DNA from: Rhizobium grahamii
GTDB taxonomy: Bacteria; Pseudomonadota; Alphaproteobacteria; Rhizobiales; Rhizobiaceae
DNA length: 64,000 nt
NCBI RefSeq assembly: GCF_009498215.1
Contig: NZ_CP043498.1
Location: forward strand, 3,143,501 to 3,207,500
Reading direction: 5' to 3'
The notes beneath the pieces are model-generated. The model was given only the letters and a program-made list of their open reading frames with translations, was not told the origin of the DNA and did no database searches. The translations under genes were made by a program, and so were the position numbers. This document shows positions 18,643 to 29,185 of this stretch, in pieces (position 1 is the stretch's first letter; each line of letters opens with the position of its first letter).

Positions 18643-19371
18643 ATGGCTGACCTACGCAACTACCAAAGCCGCGCACAAACCGGCGAGATGATCGACCAGG
18701 GCCTGCGCGCCTACATGATCAAGGTTTACAACCTGATGGCGCTCGGTTTGGCGATCACCGGTTTGGCCGCCTACTTCGCCTTTACTTTTGCCGTCTCCGA
18801 CGGCCAGCTGACCGCGTTTGGCGCAGCGCTCTACACGAGCCCGCTGAAGTGGGTCGTTATCTTCGCCCCGCTGGCGATGGTCTTCTTCCTGAGCTTCAGG
18901 ATTAATAGCATGAGCGTATCCGCTGCGCAGACGACCTTCTGGGTCTATGCCGCACTTGTCGGATTGTCGCTCTCGTCGGTGTTCCTGATCTACACGGGCC
19001 AAAGCGTTGTACAGACGTTCTTCGTGACCGCGGCTTCGTTCGGTGCCCTGTCGCTCTACGGCTACACCACCAAGCGTGATCTGTCGGCGATGGGCTCGTT
19101 CCTGATGATGGGTCTTTTCGGCCTGATCATCGCGTCGATCGTGAACATCTTCCTGGCCTCGTCGGCCGTGCAGTTTGCGATCTCGGTCATCGGCGTCCTG
19201 ATCTTCTCGGGTCTGACTGCCTACGACACGCAGCGCATCAAGGACATGTACTACGAAGCCGACAGCGCGACCGTCGCTGGCCGCAAGGCGATCATGGGCG
19301 CCCTGACGCTCTACCTCGACTTCATCAACCTGTTCATGTTCCTTCTGCAGTTCATGGGCGACCGCAAGTAA
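18643..19371 (+). CDS. Bax inhibitor-1 / YccA (YbhL) family membrane protein
   Basis: Integral membrane protein of 242 residues with seven hydrophobic spans, starting MADLRNYQSRAQTGEMIDQGLRAYMIKVYNLM. The family signature is FSGLTAYDTQRIKDMY near residue 190. Bacterial members are thought to act in membrane stress or calcium leak. The ATG at 18643 has AGAGGAA 5-11 bases upstream; the open frame begins at 18517 but its first part lies in the leader. It has its own leader RNA and a strong terminator, so it is a single-gene unit. Confidence 0.93.
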   Translation: MADLRNYQSRAQTGEMIDQGLRAYMIKVYNLMALGLAITGLAAYFAFTFAVSDGQLTAFGAALYTSPLKWVVIFAPLAMVFFLSFRINSMSVSAAQTTFWVYAALVGLSLSSVFLIYTGQSVVQTFFVTAASFGALSLYGYTTKRDLSAMGSFLMMGLFGLIIASIVNIFLASSAVQFAISVIGVLIFSGLTAYDTQRIKDMYYEADSATVAGRKAIMGALTLYLDFINLFMFLLQFMGDRK

Positions 19372-19392
19372 CGGCGGGCTTCACCAATACGG

Positions 19393-19419
19393 AAAAGGCG
19401 GCTTCGGCCGCCTTTTTTG
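19393..19419 (+). terminator. Rho-independent terminator after the Bax-inhibitor-1 gene
   Basis: Stem AAGGCGGC / GCCGCCTT closed by a TTCG tetraloop and followed by a run of Ts, 22 bp past the stop. Confidence 0.9.
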
Positions 19420-19481
19420 TTTGAACGGCAAGCGCGAGAGTGCTTTCTGGGCGCTCAGTCTTCTCAGCTCCGGTCCACCGA

Positions 19482-20039
19482 ATGCCAACTCTCCTTCGCG
19501 ACGCGTCCCCCTCCGACCTCGAATCCATCACCGCGATCTATCGAGAGTCGGTATTGAACGGCGTTGCAAGCTACGAGATCTCGCCGCCTGAGCTGAGCGA
19601 GATGGCAGCACGCTTCTCCGCCATCACCGGCCAGGGCTATCCGTATATCGCAGCCGTGGACGACGAGAACCGGTTGCTGGGCTATGCCTACGCATCGTCA
19701 TTCCGCACCAGACCGGCCTACCGGTGGATGGTGGAAGACTCGATCTACCTCGGGCCCGAAGCGCGGGGGAAAGGCATAGGAAGGCTGCTCCTGCATGAGC
19801 TGATCGAACGCTGCACGTCGCTCGGTTTCCGGCAGATGGCGGCGGTCATCGGAGGCGCGCACCCGGCGTCGATCGCGCTTCATCGCAGCGCGGGCTTCGA
19901 AGAAACCGGCCGCCTGAAGGGCACCGGGTACAAACACGGCAAATGGCTCGACACGATGATCATGCAGCGAGCGCTCGGTGCCGGAAGCTCAACCGACCCC
20001 GATCCGACAACCTACCCTGGAACGCTTTTCAACGGTTGA
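19482..20039 (+). CDS. GNAT family N-acetyltransferase (phosphinothricin/MnaT-like)
   Basis: Acetyl-CoA-dependent N-acetyltransferase of 185 residues, resembling phosphinothricin acetyltransferase and the L-amino-acid acyltransferase MnaT/YncA. The acetyl-CoA loop is RGKGIGRLL near residue 92. Further family segments are VASYEISPPE, VEDSIYLGPEARG, ASIALHRSAGF and YKHGKWLDT. The start MPTLLRDASPSDLESI at 19482 fits the family; the frame opens at 19440. It ends 6 bp from the convergent DUF2794 gene. It may protect against methionine derivatives or phosphinothricin-like compounds; this is inferred from relatives. Confidence 0.88.
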   Translation: MPTLLRDASPSDLESITAIYRESVLNGVASYEISPPELSEMAARFSAITGQGYPYIAAVDDENRLLGYAYASSFRTRPAYRWMVEDSIYLGPEARGKGIGRLLLHELIERCTSLGFRQMAAVIGGAHPASIALHRSAGFEETGRLKGTGYKHGKWLDTMIMQRALGAGSSTDPDPTTYPGTLFNG

Positions 20040-20045
20040 CCGGCG

Positions 20046-20447
20046 TCACTTCTCGACAAGTTTCAGCGTCTTGTTGAAGACCTTGAGAACCTGCTGCAGT
20101 TCGTGTCCGCGCTTGAGGATGGTACCGTTCGTATTGATCACCGAGAACGCGCCCTGCTTGGCGGCGAGCTTCGGATTCTTCTCGATGCGGAAGAGGGGTA
20201 TTTCGCCCGAGCGTTTGAAAACGGAGAAGACCGCCCGGTCCTTCAGGTGATCGATGGCGTAGTCCCGCCATTCCCCCTCGCCGACCATCCGCCCGTAGAT
20301 CCACAAGATCGCATCGAGTTCGCGGCGGTGAAACGTGACTGGAAGCGGATCCTTGCTCTGCCTGTATTCCTTGAGATCCACGACGCTGGACGAACTGTTG
20401 TCGGCGGCTCGGATCTCCCCCGGCCGCAAATCCGGCTGATCTGTCAT
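20046..20447 (-). CDS. DUF2794 domain-containing protein
   Basis: Small cytosolic protein of 133 residues belonging to the alphaproteobacterial DUF2794 family, function unknown. Recognisable segments are VTFHRRELDAILWIYGRMVGEGEWRDYAIDH and AVFSVFKRSGEIPLFRIEKNPKLA. The start MTDQPDLRPGEI at 20447 is preferred over the open-frame start at 20549, because the extra 34 residues are Cys-rich and atypical. No operon partner. Confidence 0.85.
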   Translation of the reverse strand: MTDQPDLRPGEIRAADNSSSSVVDLKEYRQSKDPLPVTFHRRELDAILWIYGRMVGEGEWRDYAIDHLKDRAVFSVFKRSGEIPLFRIEKNPKLAAKQGAFSVINTNGTILKRGHELQQVLKVFNKTLKLVEK

Positions 20448-20789
20448 CAGTCTCCAAAGGCCTCTGTTCGTGACAGGTGAATGACAGTTTGCCTCAGCGT
20501 TTACAAATTGCAAGCGGGCGCTCGCGCACATTAAGCATACTCTGTGCAATCTCCCCCGCGCCGCAATTCAGTCAAAACAGCGCCTCATTTGCAATAGAAA
20601 TTCGCTCCCAATCGAGCTGCGGGTTCGTCTGAGTCCGCTGCAATAAGATTTGCGCACCTCATCAGGTAGCAAATCGCGAGTTTGGCGCCAGCGCGCCAAA
20701 GGGCCCGGCTGACCGTATCGACCTTAACCCCAGCCCCGAATACGATCAGCCGGGCCACCCGGTTTCCACCTGCCACGCAGATGAAACTA
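20448..20789. other. Intergenic region upstream of DUF2794 and downstream of DUF1223
   Basis: A 342-bp region without a supportable gene. Its DUF1223 side (20647-20756) is a dense series of stem-loops, listed separately. The rest (20448-20646) presumably holds the promoter of the DUF2794 gene; I cannot place it firmly. Confidence 0.5.
20647..20756. repeat. Cluster of three stem-loops
   Basis: Three hairpins follow one another. The first, 20647-20675, has stem GATTTGC / GCAAATC with an inner ACCT / AGGT pairing. The second, 20681-20700, has stem TTTGGCGC / GCGCCAAA with a 4-base loop. The third, 20702-20756, has two 17-base arms that pair along their whole length on the minus-strand RNA (one G-U pair) around a 21-base loop. 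None is followed by a U-tract, so this is not a simple terminator for the minus-strand DUF1223 gene that ends at 20790. Confidence 0.6.
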
Positions 20790-21527
20790 TCAGATGCTCT
20801 TGCCCGCCATGATGACAGTTGCGCCCAGTATTGCTGAAGGCGTGCCATCCGCCGTCGACGTCTGAAGCAGAATCGCACAGCCCTCCAAATCGGGCTTCTG
20901 CAGTACGTTGGCCGGCAGCGTCAAGCTCGTTTCCTTGCCATCCCACATGCCGACCGTCTCGACATCGGAGACGCTACGGAGATAGGCGATCTGCTGGCCG
21001 CCGTTCTCGCCCTTCTCGACGTTGATCGTCTTTTCGCGATCGAAATAGACCATCACCACATTCGCCTTGCCGGGACCACCGCCGATCTTGATCTCAAGCT
21101 CGTCTCCATTGACGCGTGCCTTGATCGGAACCGTGAGACCCTTGCCGTCGCCGGCGTAGGAATCGATCTTGCCGGAGATGCCACTGAGATCGGCACCGGC
21201 GACATGATCCCGTCCGTTGACGATCACCTGCGGCGTGTACACGTTGCTGCGGCCCATGCTGCGTGCATAGCCATACTGGCGCTCGGTATTCTCCTTGGAG
21301 CTCAGCGTATCTGCCCAGCCAAGGTAGTTCCAGTAATCGACATGATATGCGAGCGCGATCACGTCGCCCCTTTCAACGAGCTTGCGAAATGCGGCATCGG
21401 CGGGGGGACAGGAAGCGCAGCCTTGTGACGTGAAAAGCTCGACGACGCCCTTGGGGGCTTCCTGCGCAAAGAGCGGGCTCGCCATAGCGGCCACTGCAAC
21501 CAGCGAAATCATCAACCGCGCGCGCAT
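20790..21527 (-). CDS. DUF1223 domain-containing secreted thioredoxin-like protein
   Basis: Exported protein of 245 residues. The signal peptide MRARLMISLVAVAAMASPLFA is followed by a thioredoxin-like DUF1223 domain. It contains VVELFTSQGCASCPPADA, with a CxxC pair near residues 37-40, then YHVDYWNYLGWADTLSS and VYTPQVIVNGRDHVAGAD. The family is widespread in alphaproteobacteria and has no defined substrate. The CxxC pair suggests redox or metal chemistry in the periplasm. Monocistronic. Confidence 0.9.
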   Translation of the reverse strand: MRARLMISLVAVAAMASPLFAQEAPKGVVELFTSQGCASCPPADAAFRKLVERGDVIALAYHVDYWNYLGWADTLSSKENTERQYGYARSMGRSNVYTPQVIVNGRDHVAGADLSGISGKIDSYAGDGKGLTVPIKARVNGDELEIKIGGGPGKANVVMVYFDREKTINVEKGENGGQQIAYLRSVSDVETVGMWDGKETSLTLPANVLQKPDLEGCAILLQTSTADGTPSAILGATVIMAGKSI

Positions 21528-21702
21528 TCACCTTTACCTTTTCTTCAGCGCCGACGGCCTCGCAAGGTCGGCTCCGACTATTAATCGTAGAGATAGTCGC
21601 TGCGGCCGGAAACGGAAAGTCACGAAGGGGTGAGACGCGGTTTCTCGGCTGACGAGCAAAACACATCGTCGTGACCTGCCGCGGAAAGCCCCTTCGGACA
21701 AA

Positions 21703-21734
21703 CAAAAAACCGCCGGAAATCTCTTTCCGGCGGT
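21703..21734 (-). terminator. Rho-independent terminator of acnA
   Basis: Perfect 11-bp stem ACCGCCGGAAA / TTTCCGGCGGT with a 4-base loop. It is followed on the minus strand by a T6 run, 26 bp past the acnA stop. Confidence 0.92.
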
Positions 21735-21759
21735 CATTCTCCTGCAAGTCCGTTAAAAA

Positions 21760-24450
<2,691 letters not shown>

Positions 24451-24678
24451 GAGAGACCCCGTTTCTGATCGCGAACACAATTGTGCGGACGCCTATGCAC
24501 TAAAGGCACATCAGGATGCGGGTACGGCCATTTCCGCGGTCCGCACATGAAGTCAGACCTCATGTTCGGCGCTACGATGAAATTCACGCCGACCGCTGGC
24601 GTGGTTAGGCACATATAGATAGTTTCAGGGAAAGGTGCCAGAGAGTGCATGGCCCATTTCGGATTTTTTTGCATTGCA

Positions 24679-25356
24679 ATGACTCAAAAATTAAACCTCT
24701 CAAACGTCTTTTCTCTCGAGGCAACCAATCTGTCCGCGCGCCGTGGGGAGGACCTGATTTTCGAGGGTGTATCATTCCGCCTGACGTCAGGCGAAGCACT
24801 GGTTTTGACCGGCAAGAACGGCTCGGGAAAGTCGACTTTGCTGCGTGTAGTCGCCGGTTTGCTGCGGCAGGAAAGAGGCTCGGTGAGCTTCACGGATTCA
24901 CACGGTAGCATTCATCAGCGCGTTGGCGAAGTCAGCCACTATCTTGGCCACCGTAATGCAATGAAGAGCGAACTGACGGTCGCCGAAAACCTAGATTTCT
25001 GGCGCCGCTTTCTCGGAAATACCCACGATACGCCGGCCTTTTCCATCGACGACGCTGCCGAGGCCGTAGGACTTGACGGGATCACCCACCTCCCCTTCGG
25101 CTATCTCTCGGCCGGTCAGCAAAGGCGCTTCGCCTTTGCCAAGCTGCTCGTCGCTCACCGTCCGGTGTGGATCCTTGACGAACCGACAGCAGCGCTGGAC
25201 ACAAGCGGCGACAGCCTCTTTGCCGGCCTGATCGAGACCCACCGCCAAAGGGGCGGGATCGTGCTTGCCGCGACGCATCAACCGCTGGCGCTGAGCGATG
25301 TGCGGGAGCTGCGGATGACGGGATTTGCCGGGGTAAGCGCGGGGGTGTGGGGATGA
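24679..25356 (+). CDS. ccmA: Heme ABC exporter ATP-binding protein CcmA
   Basis: ATPase of the CcmABCD complex, which frees holo-CcmE for cytochrome c maturation. The product has 225 residues from the ATG at 24679; an in-frame ATG at 24649 would add ten. Walker A is GKNGSGKST, the signature is LSAGQQRRFAFAKLL and Walker B is VWILDEPTAALD. A GHRNAMKSELTVAENL segment is typical of CcmA. The C-terminal tail (TGFAGVSAGVWG) runs up to a palindromic repeat that separates it from ccmB by 295 bp, an unusual gap in this operon. Confidence 0.93.
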   Translation: MTQKLNLSNVFSLEATNLSARRGEDLIFEGVSFRLTSGEALVLTGKNGSGKSTLLRVVAGLLRQERGSVSFTDSHGSIHQRVGEVSHYLGHRNAMKSELTVAENLDFWRRFLGNTHDTPAFSIDDAAEAVGLDGITHLPFGYLSAGQQRRFAFAKLLVAHRPVWILDEPTAALDTSGDSLFAGLIETHRQRGGIVLAATHQPLALSDVRELRMTGFAGVSAGVWG

Positions 25357-25374
25357 GTGTGGCTGCAATAAAAA

Positions 25375-25529
25375 CCCCTCCCCAACCCCTCCCCACAAGG
25401 GGGAGGGGCTTGCGTGCCGTAACCGCTCGGCAAAACGCCAACCTATCAACCGGCACTGGGCTACAATGCGAACGCTCGACAGCGCCTCAGCCCAACCCCT
25501 CCCCCTTGTGGGGAGGGGTTGGGGAGGGG
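25375..25529. repeat. 34-bp perfect inverted repeat in the ccmA-ccmB gap
   Basis: The left arm at 25375-25408 and the right arm at 25496-25529 are exact reverse complements made of CCCCTCCCC-type blocks, with 87 bp between them. Each arm alone can also fold, because it contains CCCCTCCCC and GGGGGAGGGG. C/T-rich palindromes of this kind are common between rhizobial genes. The pair probably marks the insertion of a small repeat element into the operon. Confidence 0.8.
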
Positions 25530-25651
25530 CCTTCCACGGCACCCGCCGAGGCATGGCCTCTTCATGGCCACCGTCCCGCCGGGCTTGCCCCACCCAGAAC
25601 GCCCTCGACTAGTGCACCAAGCAATCACCCCACCTCAGCGAGGGCCTGCCC

Positions 25652-26311
25652 GTGACCGCCCTCCTCCTCCGCGACCTCACGCTCTCCGTCCGCGCCGGCG
25701 GGGGTGCGCTGATCGGCGTACTCTTCTTCCTGACCGTCGTTGCTGTCATCCCCTTTGGCGTCGGGCCGGATCTTGCATTGCTCTCCCGCATCGGCCCGGC
25801 AATCGTCTGGATCGGCGCGCTGCTGGCGGCACTTCTCGGCCTCGACCGCCTGTTCCAGGCTGAACGCGACGATGGCTCGCTCGACCTCATGCTGATGCAG
25901 GAGACCCCGCTCGTCCTGACGGTGCTGGTGAAGTGCCTGGCACACTGGATCGCCACCAGTCTGCCGCTCGTCATTGCCTCGCCGCTGCTTGGCCTGTTCA
26001 TGAACATGAGCGAGACGGCGATCGGGGCGACGATGCTGACGCTGCTGGTCGGCTCTCCGGCGATCACCTTCATTGGCGCCGTCGGCGCAGCCGTTGCCGT
26101 CGCCCTGCCGCGCGGCGGCCTGCTGGTCTCGATCCTGGTGCTGCCGCTGACTATCCCCGTTCTGATCTTCGGCGTCAGCGCCACCTACGCGGCCGTCGAA
26201 GGACCCTCACCCTTCCTGCCGCCGTTTCTGATCCTGGTCGCGCTGACGCTGTTCTTTGCCGTCATCGGCCCGGCCGCGGCGGCATTGGCACTGCGCAACA
26301 CGTCGGATTGA
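25652..26311 (+). CDS. ccmB: Heme exporter protein CcmB
   Basis: Inner-membrane permease subunit of the CcmABCD complex, 219 residues with six spans. It starts at GTG 25652 with GCGAGGG upstream (MTALLLRDLTLSVRAGGG). Diagnostic segments are GLDRLFQAERDDGSLDLMLM near residue 70 and the LPLTIPVLIFG span. It lies between the repeat-bearing gap after ccmA and ccmC 47 bp downstream. Confidence 0.95.
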   Translation: MTALLLRDLTLSVRAGGGALIGVLFFLTVVAVIPFGVGPDLALLSRIGPAIVWIGALLAALLGLDRLFQAERDDGSLDLMLMQETPLVLTVLVKCLAHWIATSLPLVIASPLLGLFMNMSETAIGATMLTLLVGSPAITFIGAVGAAVAVALPRGGLLVSILVLPLTIPVLIFGVSATYAAVEGPSPFLPPFLILVALTLFFAVIGPAAAALALRNTSD

Positions 26312-26358
26312 TGGAGCGCTCGATTGCGGCATAAGGCATATCGCGGTAAGGAAACGGC

Positions 26359-27120
26359 ATGAGCGAAACGAGCCTTTCCATCACGAAATTCAGCGATCTC
26401 GCCAACCCGACGCGGTTCCTGGCGCTGGTTGCCCGCATCCTCCCCTGGATGGCCGCTTTCACGGCCCTCTGTTTCATCGTGGGGCTGTATCTCAGCTTCA
26501 CGACCGAAGGCGACTACCAGCAGGGCGAGACGGTTCGCATCATGTATATCCACGTCCCAGCGGCCTGGCTGTCGATGATGGGTTACACGATCATGAGCCT
26601 CTCGGCGATCGGCACGCTCGTTTGGCGCCATCCGCTGGCTGATGTATCGGCCAAGGCCGCCGCCCCGCTGGGCGCCGCCTTCACGCTGATTGCCCTCGTC
26701 ACCGGCTCGCTCTGGGGCAAGCCGATGTGGGGTACATGGTGGGTCTGGGACGCAAGGCTTACCTCCGTCTTCATTCTGTTCCTGATGTATCTCGGGCTAA
26801 TCGCGCTCAATCGGGCAATCGACGAGCCGTCGAAGGCCGCTCGTGTCAGCGCCGTGCTGATCCTCGTCGGCTTCGTTAATATCCCGATCATCAAGTTCTC
26901 CGTCGACTGGTGGAATACGCTGCATCAGTCCGCCAGTGTTTTGCGCCTCGACGGCCCGGCCATCGATCCGGAATTCCTGCGGCCGCTGCTGGTGATGGCC
27001 GTGGCGTTCACCGCGCTTTTCTTCACGCTGCACATCATGGCGATGCGCAACGAAATCTGGCGCCGCCGCGTCGCGGCGCAACGCCGCATGGCAGCGCGCC
27101 TCGCGAGCCGCGAGGGATAG
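26359..27120 (+). CDS. ccmC: Heme exporter protein CcmC
   Basis: Heme-handling membrane protein that loads heme onto CcmE, 253 residues with six spans. The tryptophan-rich periplasmic motif [13 protein letters not shown] lies near residue 126, and flanking histidines occur in YIHVPAAW and NTLHQ. Third gene of the ccm operon; ccmD follows after 2 bp. Confidence 0.96.
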   Translation: MSETSLSITKFSDLANPTRFLALVARILPWMAAFTALCFIVGLYLSFTTEGDYQQGETVRIMYIHVPAAWLSMMGYTIMSLSAIGTLVWRHPLADVSAKAAAPLGAAFTLIALVTGSLWGKPMWGTWWVWDARLTSVFILFLMYLGLIALNRAIDEPSKAARVSAVLILVGFVNIPIIKFSVDWWNTLHQSASVLRLDGPAIDPEFLRPLLVMAVAFTALFFTLHIMAMRNEIWRRRVAAQRRMAARLASREG

Positions 27121-27122
27121 CC

Positions 27123-27290
27123 ATGACACATGCTTTCTATGTTTACGGCTCCTACGTGTTTGCTGCGCTTGTGACAGTCGCTGCCACGCTGTGGACCTGG
27201 GCCGATGGTCGCGCTCGCCGCAAGGAGCTAGCGGCTCTCGAGGCCTCCGGCATTCGCCGCCGCTCGGCACGGGCAAAGGATGGCGAATGA
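27123..27290 (+). CDS. ccmD: Heme exporter protein CcmD
   Basis: Single-span protein of 55 residues ([39 protein letters not shown]) that holds holo-CcmE in the CcmABC complex. The size, the one N-terminal span and the Arg/Lys-rich cytoplasmic tail are typical. It begins 2 bp after ccmC and overlaps ccmG by 4 bases (ATGA). Confidence 0.9.
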   Translation: MTHAFYVYGSYVFAALVTVAATLWTWADGRARRKELAALEASGIRRRSARAKDGE

Positions 27291-27892
27291 GCACCCCCCT
27301 GGAAACGAACGCCGCCAAGCGCGGCTTTGGACGCTATGCCGTCGCCTTAATCCCTCTGGTCGTCTTTGCCGGCATCGCGGCCACCGCAGCGAAGATGCTT
27401 TACGATCAAGATGTCCACGGCAAGGATATCTCGGAAATCCCTTCGGCATTGATCGGCACGAAGGCACCGACGCTGAGCCTGCCGCCGCTTGAGGGCGCCA
27501 ACCTGCCGGCCCTGACCGATAGTGCCATCAAGGGCAAGCTGACGCTCGTCAACGTCTTCGCCTCCTGGTGCATCCCTTGTCGCGAAGAGCATCCGATCCT
27601 CAAGGAGCTCGCGAAGGACAGCCGCCTCAACGTGGTTGCCATCAACTACAAGGACAAGAACGACAATGCCGTTCGCTTCCTCGGCGAACTCGGCAATCCC
27701 TTTGCCGCCATCGGCGTCGATCCCAAGGGGCAGGCCGCGATCGATTGGGGTGTCTACGGTATTCCGGAAAGTTATCTCGTCGCCCCTGACGGCACGATCC
27801 TCTACAAGCGGGTCGGCCCGTTCGACGATATCAGTCTGAAGGAAGGCCTGTTGCCCGCCATGGCAAAGGCACTTGGCACGCCCGCGTCCTGA
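27287..27892 (+). CDS. ccmG: Thiol:disulfide interchange protein CcmG (DsbE)
   Basis: Membrane-anchored periplasmic thioredoxin that keeps apocytochrome c or CcmH reduced. 201 residues: an N-terminal anchor (about 16-37), then a thioredoxin fold with WCIPC (Cys95 and Cys98) and the cis-proline segment [13 protein letters not shown]. Last gene of the ccm run here; ccmE, ccmF and ccmH are not in the window and must lie elsewhere, as in other rhizobia (cycHJKL). Confidence 0.95.
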   Translation: MSTPLETNAAKRGFGRYAVALIPLVVFAGIAATAAKMLYDQDVHGKDISEIPSALIGTKAPTLSLPPLEGANLPALTDSAIKGKLTLVNVFASWCIPCREEHPILKELAKDSRLNVVAINYKDKNDNAVRFLGELGNPFAAIGVDPKGQAAIDWGVYGIPESYLVAPDGTILYKRVGPFDDISLKEGLLPAMAKALGTPAS

Positions 27893-28480
27893 TCAGATCG
27901 CGCTTTGCCAGGTCTTGACCGCCTCGACGGGCCAGACCAGCATCAGGACGTTGAGCGTCAGGTTGTCGCGGATCAGGTAGCCGGTCAAAAGCTCGAAGAA
28001 GATCGCGATCCCCACCGTCAGCGCCACCGGCGCGCGCGATGCGAAGATGAAGCCGACGACCATGAAAACGGTGTCCATCGCCGAATTGATGATGCTGTCG
28101 CCGTAATAGTCGAGCGAGATCGTCGCCGTGCGGTAGCGATCAATGATGATGGGGGAATTCTCCAGGAGTTCCCAGCCGGACTCGATGACCAGCGCCAGCA
28201 GCAGGCGTGCCGCAAACGGCTTTCCGCGCAGGACAAGATGCGCCACGCCGTAGAAGATGAACCCGTGAATTATATGCGACGGCGTGTACCAGTCTGACAG
28301 GTGCTGGGAGTTGCCGCTCGAATTGACGACGCCTTCCCACAGCTTGACGTAGCCGCAGGTGCAGATCGGCGTACGGCCCATCAGATATTCTGCGACCACC
28401 TGCGCCAGCAGAACCAGCAGACAGGCTGCGAACCAGAATGTCTGATGGCGAACCCTTGTCTGCGTTTCTGCGACTGTCAC
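27893..28480 (-). CDS. UPF0314 (DUF2585) membrane protein
   Basis: Membrane protein of 195 residues with about five spans, in an alphaproteobacterial family of unknown function. Recognisable segments are [32 protein letters not shown] and [18 protein letters not shown]. The frame is open to 28573, but a GTG at 28480 overlaps the ispZ stop as GTGA and avoids a His-rich lead-in that lies inside ispZ. Last gene of the dapF-mtaB-ftsY-ispZ operon. The conserved Cys-x-Cys and His residues could bind a metal; this is speculation. Confidence 0.85.
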   Translation of the reverse strand: MTVAETQTRVRHQTFWFAACLLVLLAQVVAEYLMGRTPICTCGYVKLWEGVVNSSGNSQHLSDWYTPSHIIHGFIFYGVAHLVLRGKPFAARLLLALVIESGWELLENSPIIIDRYRTATISLDYYGDSIINSAMDTVFMVVGFIFASRAPVALTVGIAIFFELLTGYLIRDNLTLNVLMLVWPVEAVKTWQSAI

Positions 28481-29121
28481 TTTTCGGCCTCTCCCGCTGG
28501 CGTTACCGTGTGCTTCATGATGAGCGGCATCTGCGCCATTGTGAAGATGATGGTGATCGGCATCGTTCCCCAAACCTTGAAGGCAACCCAGAAGTCATCG
28601 GAGAAATTGCGCCAGATGACCTCGTTCAGCACGGCGAGGAAAAGGAAGAAGATGCCCCAGCGAACCGTGAGCTTGCGCCATCCCTCGGCATCGAGCTGGA
28701 AGGCGGCATTGAAGACATAGCCGAGCAACGACTTGCCGAAAGCGAGCCCCCCAAGCAACGAAACGCCGAAGAGCGCGTTGACGATGGTCGGCTTCATCTT
28801 GATGAAGGTTTCGTTCTGCAGATAGATCGACAGCGATCCGAAGATGAGGACGACGATGCCCGACACGAAGGGCATGATCGGCAGATGCCCGAGCATGGCC
28901 TTCGACACGACCAGCGAGATTACCGTCGCCCCCATGAAGACGGCTGTTGCCACGAACAGCGGTCCGCCGAGCTCCGAGAGAACAGGAAAACGCTCGACCA
29001 GCCAGGCGCCGCGCAGGTTGGCAAAGAAGAAGATCAGCAGCGGGCCAAGCTCGAGCGCCAGCTTCAGCATCGGGTGATGCCGGTCGGCAGCGCTTGGGGT
29101 GATATCGCTCTCTGTCGTCAT
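28477..29121 (-). CDS. ispZ: Septation protein A (YciB/IspZ)
   Basis: Inner-membrane protein of 214 residues with about six spans, implicated in cell-envelope synthesis and intracellular septation. Conserved blocks are [15 protein letters not shown] near residue 25, [10 protein letters not shown], and [18 protein letters not shown] near residue 160. It follows ftsY in the operon and overlaps the UPF0314 gene by 4 bases. Confidence 0.93.
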   Translation of the reverse strand: MTTESDITPSAADRHHPMLKLALELGPLLIFFFANLRGAWLVERFPVLSELGGPLFVATAVFMGATVISLVVSKAMLGHLPIMPFVSGIVVLIFGSLSIYLQNETFIKMKPTIVNALFGVSLLGGLAFGKSLLGYVFNAAFQLDAEGWRKLTVRWGIFFLFLAVLNEVIWRNFSDDFWVAFKVWGTMPITIIFTMAQMPLIMKHTVTPAGEAEK

Positions 29122-29185
29122 TCTATCTCAAATCCGTTTGTGCCACACGAGACGCTTGCCCGTGCTTGTCGGCATATCTGTGGCA

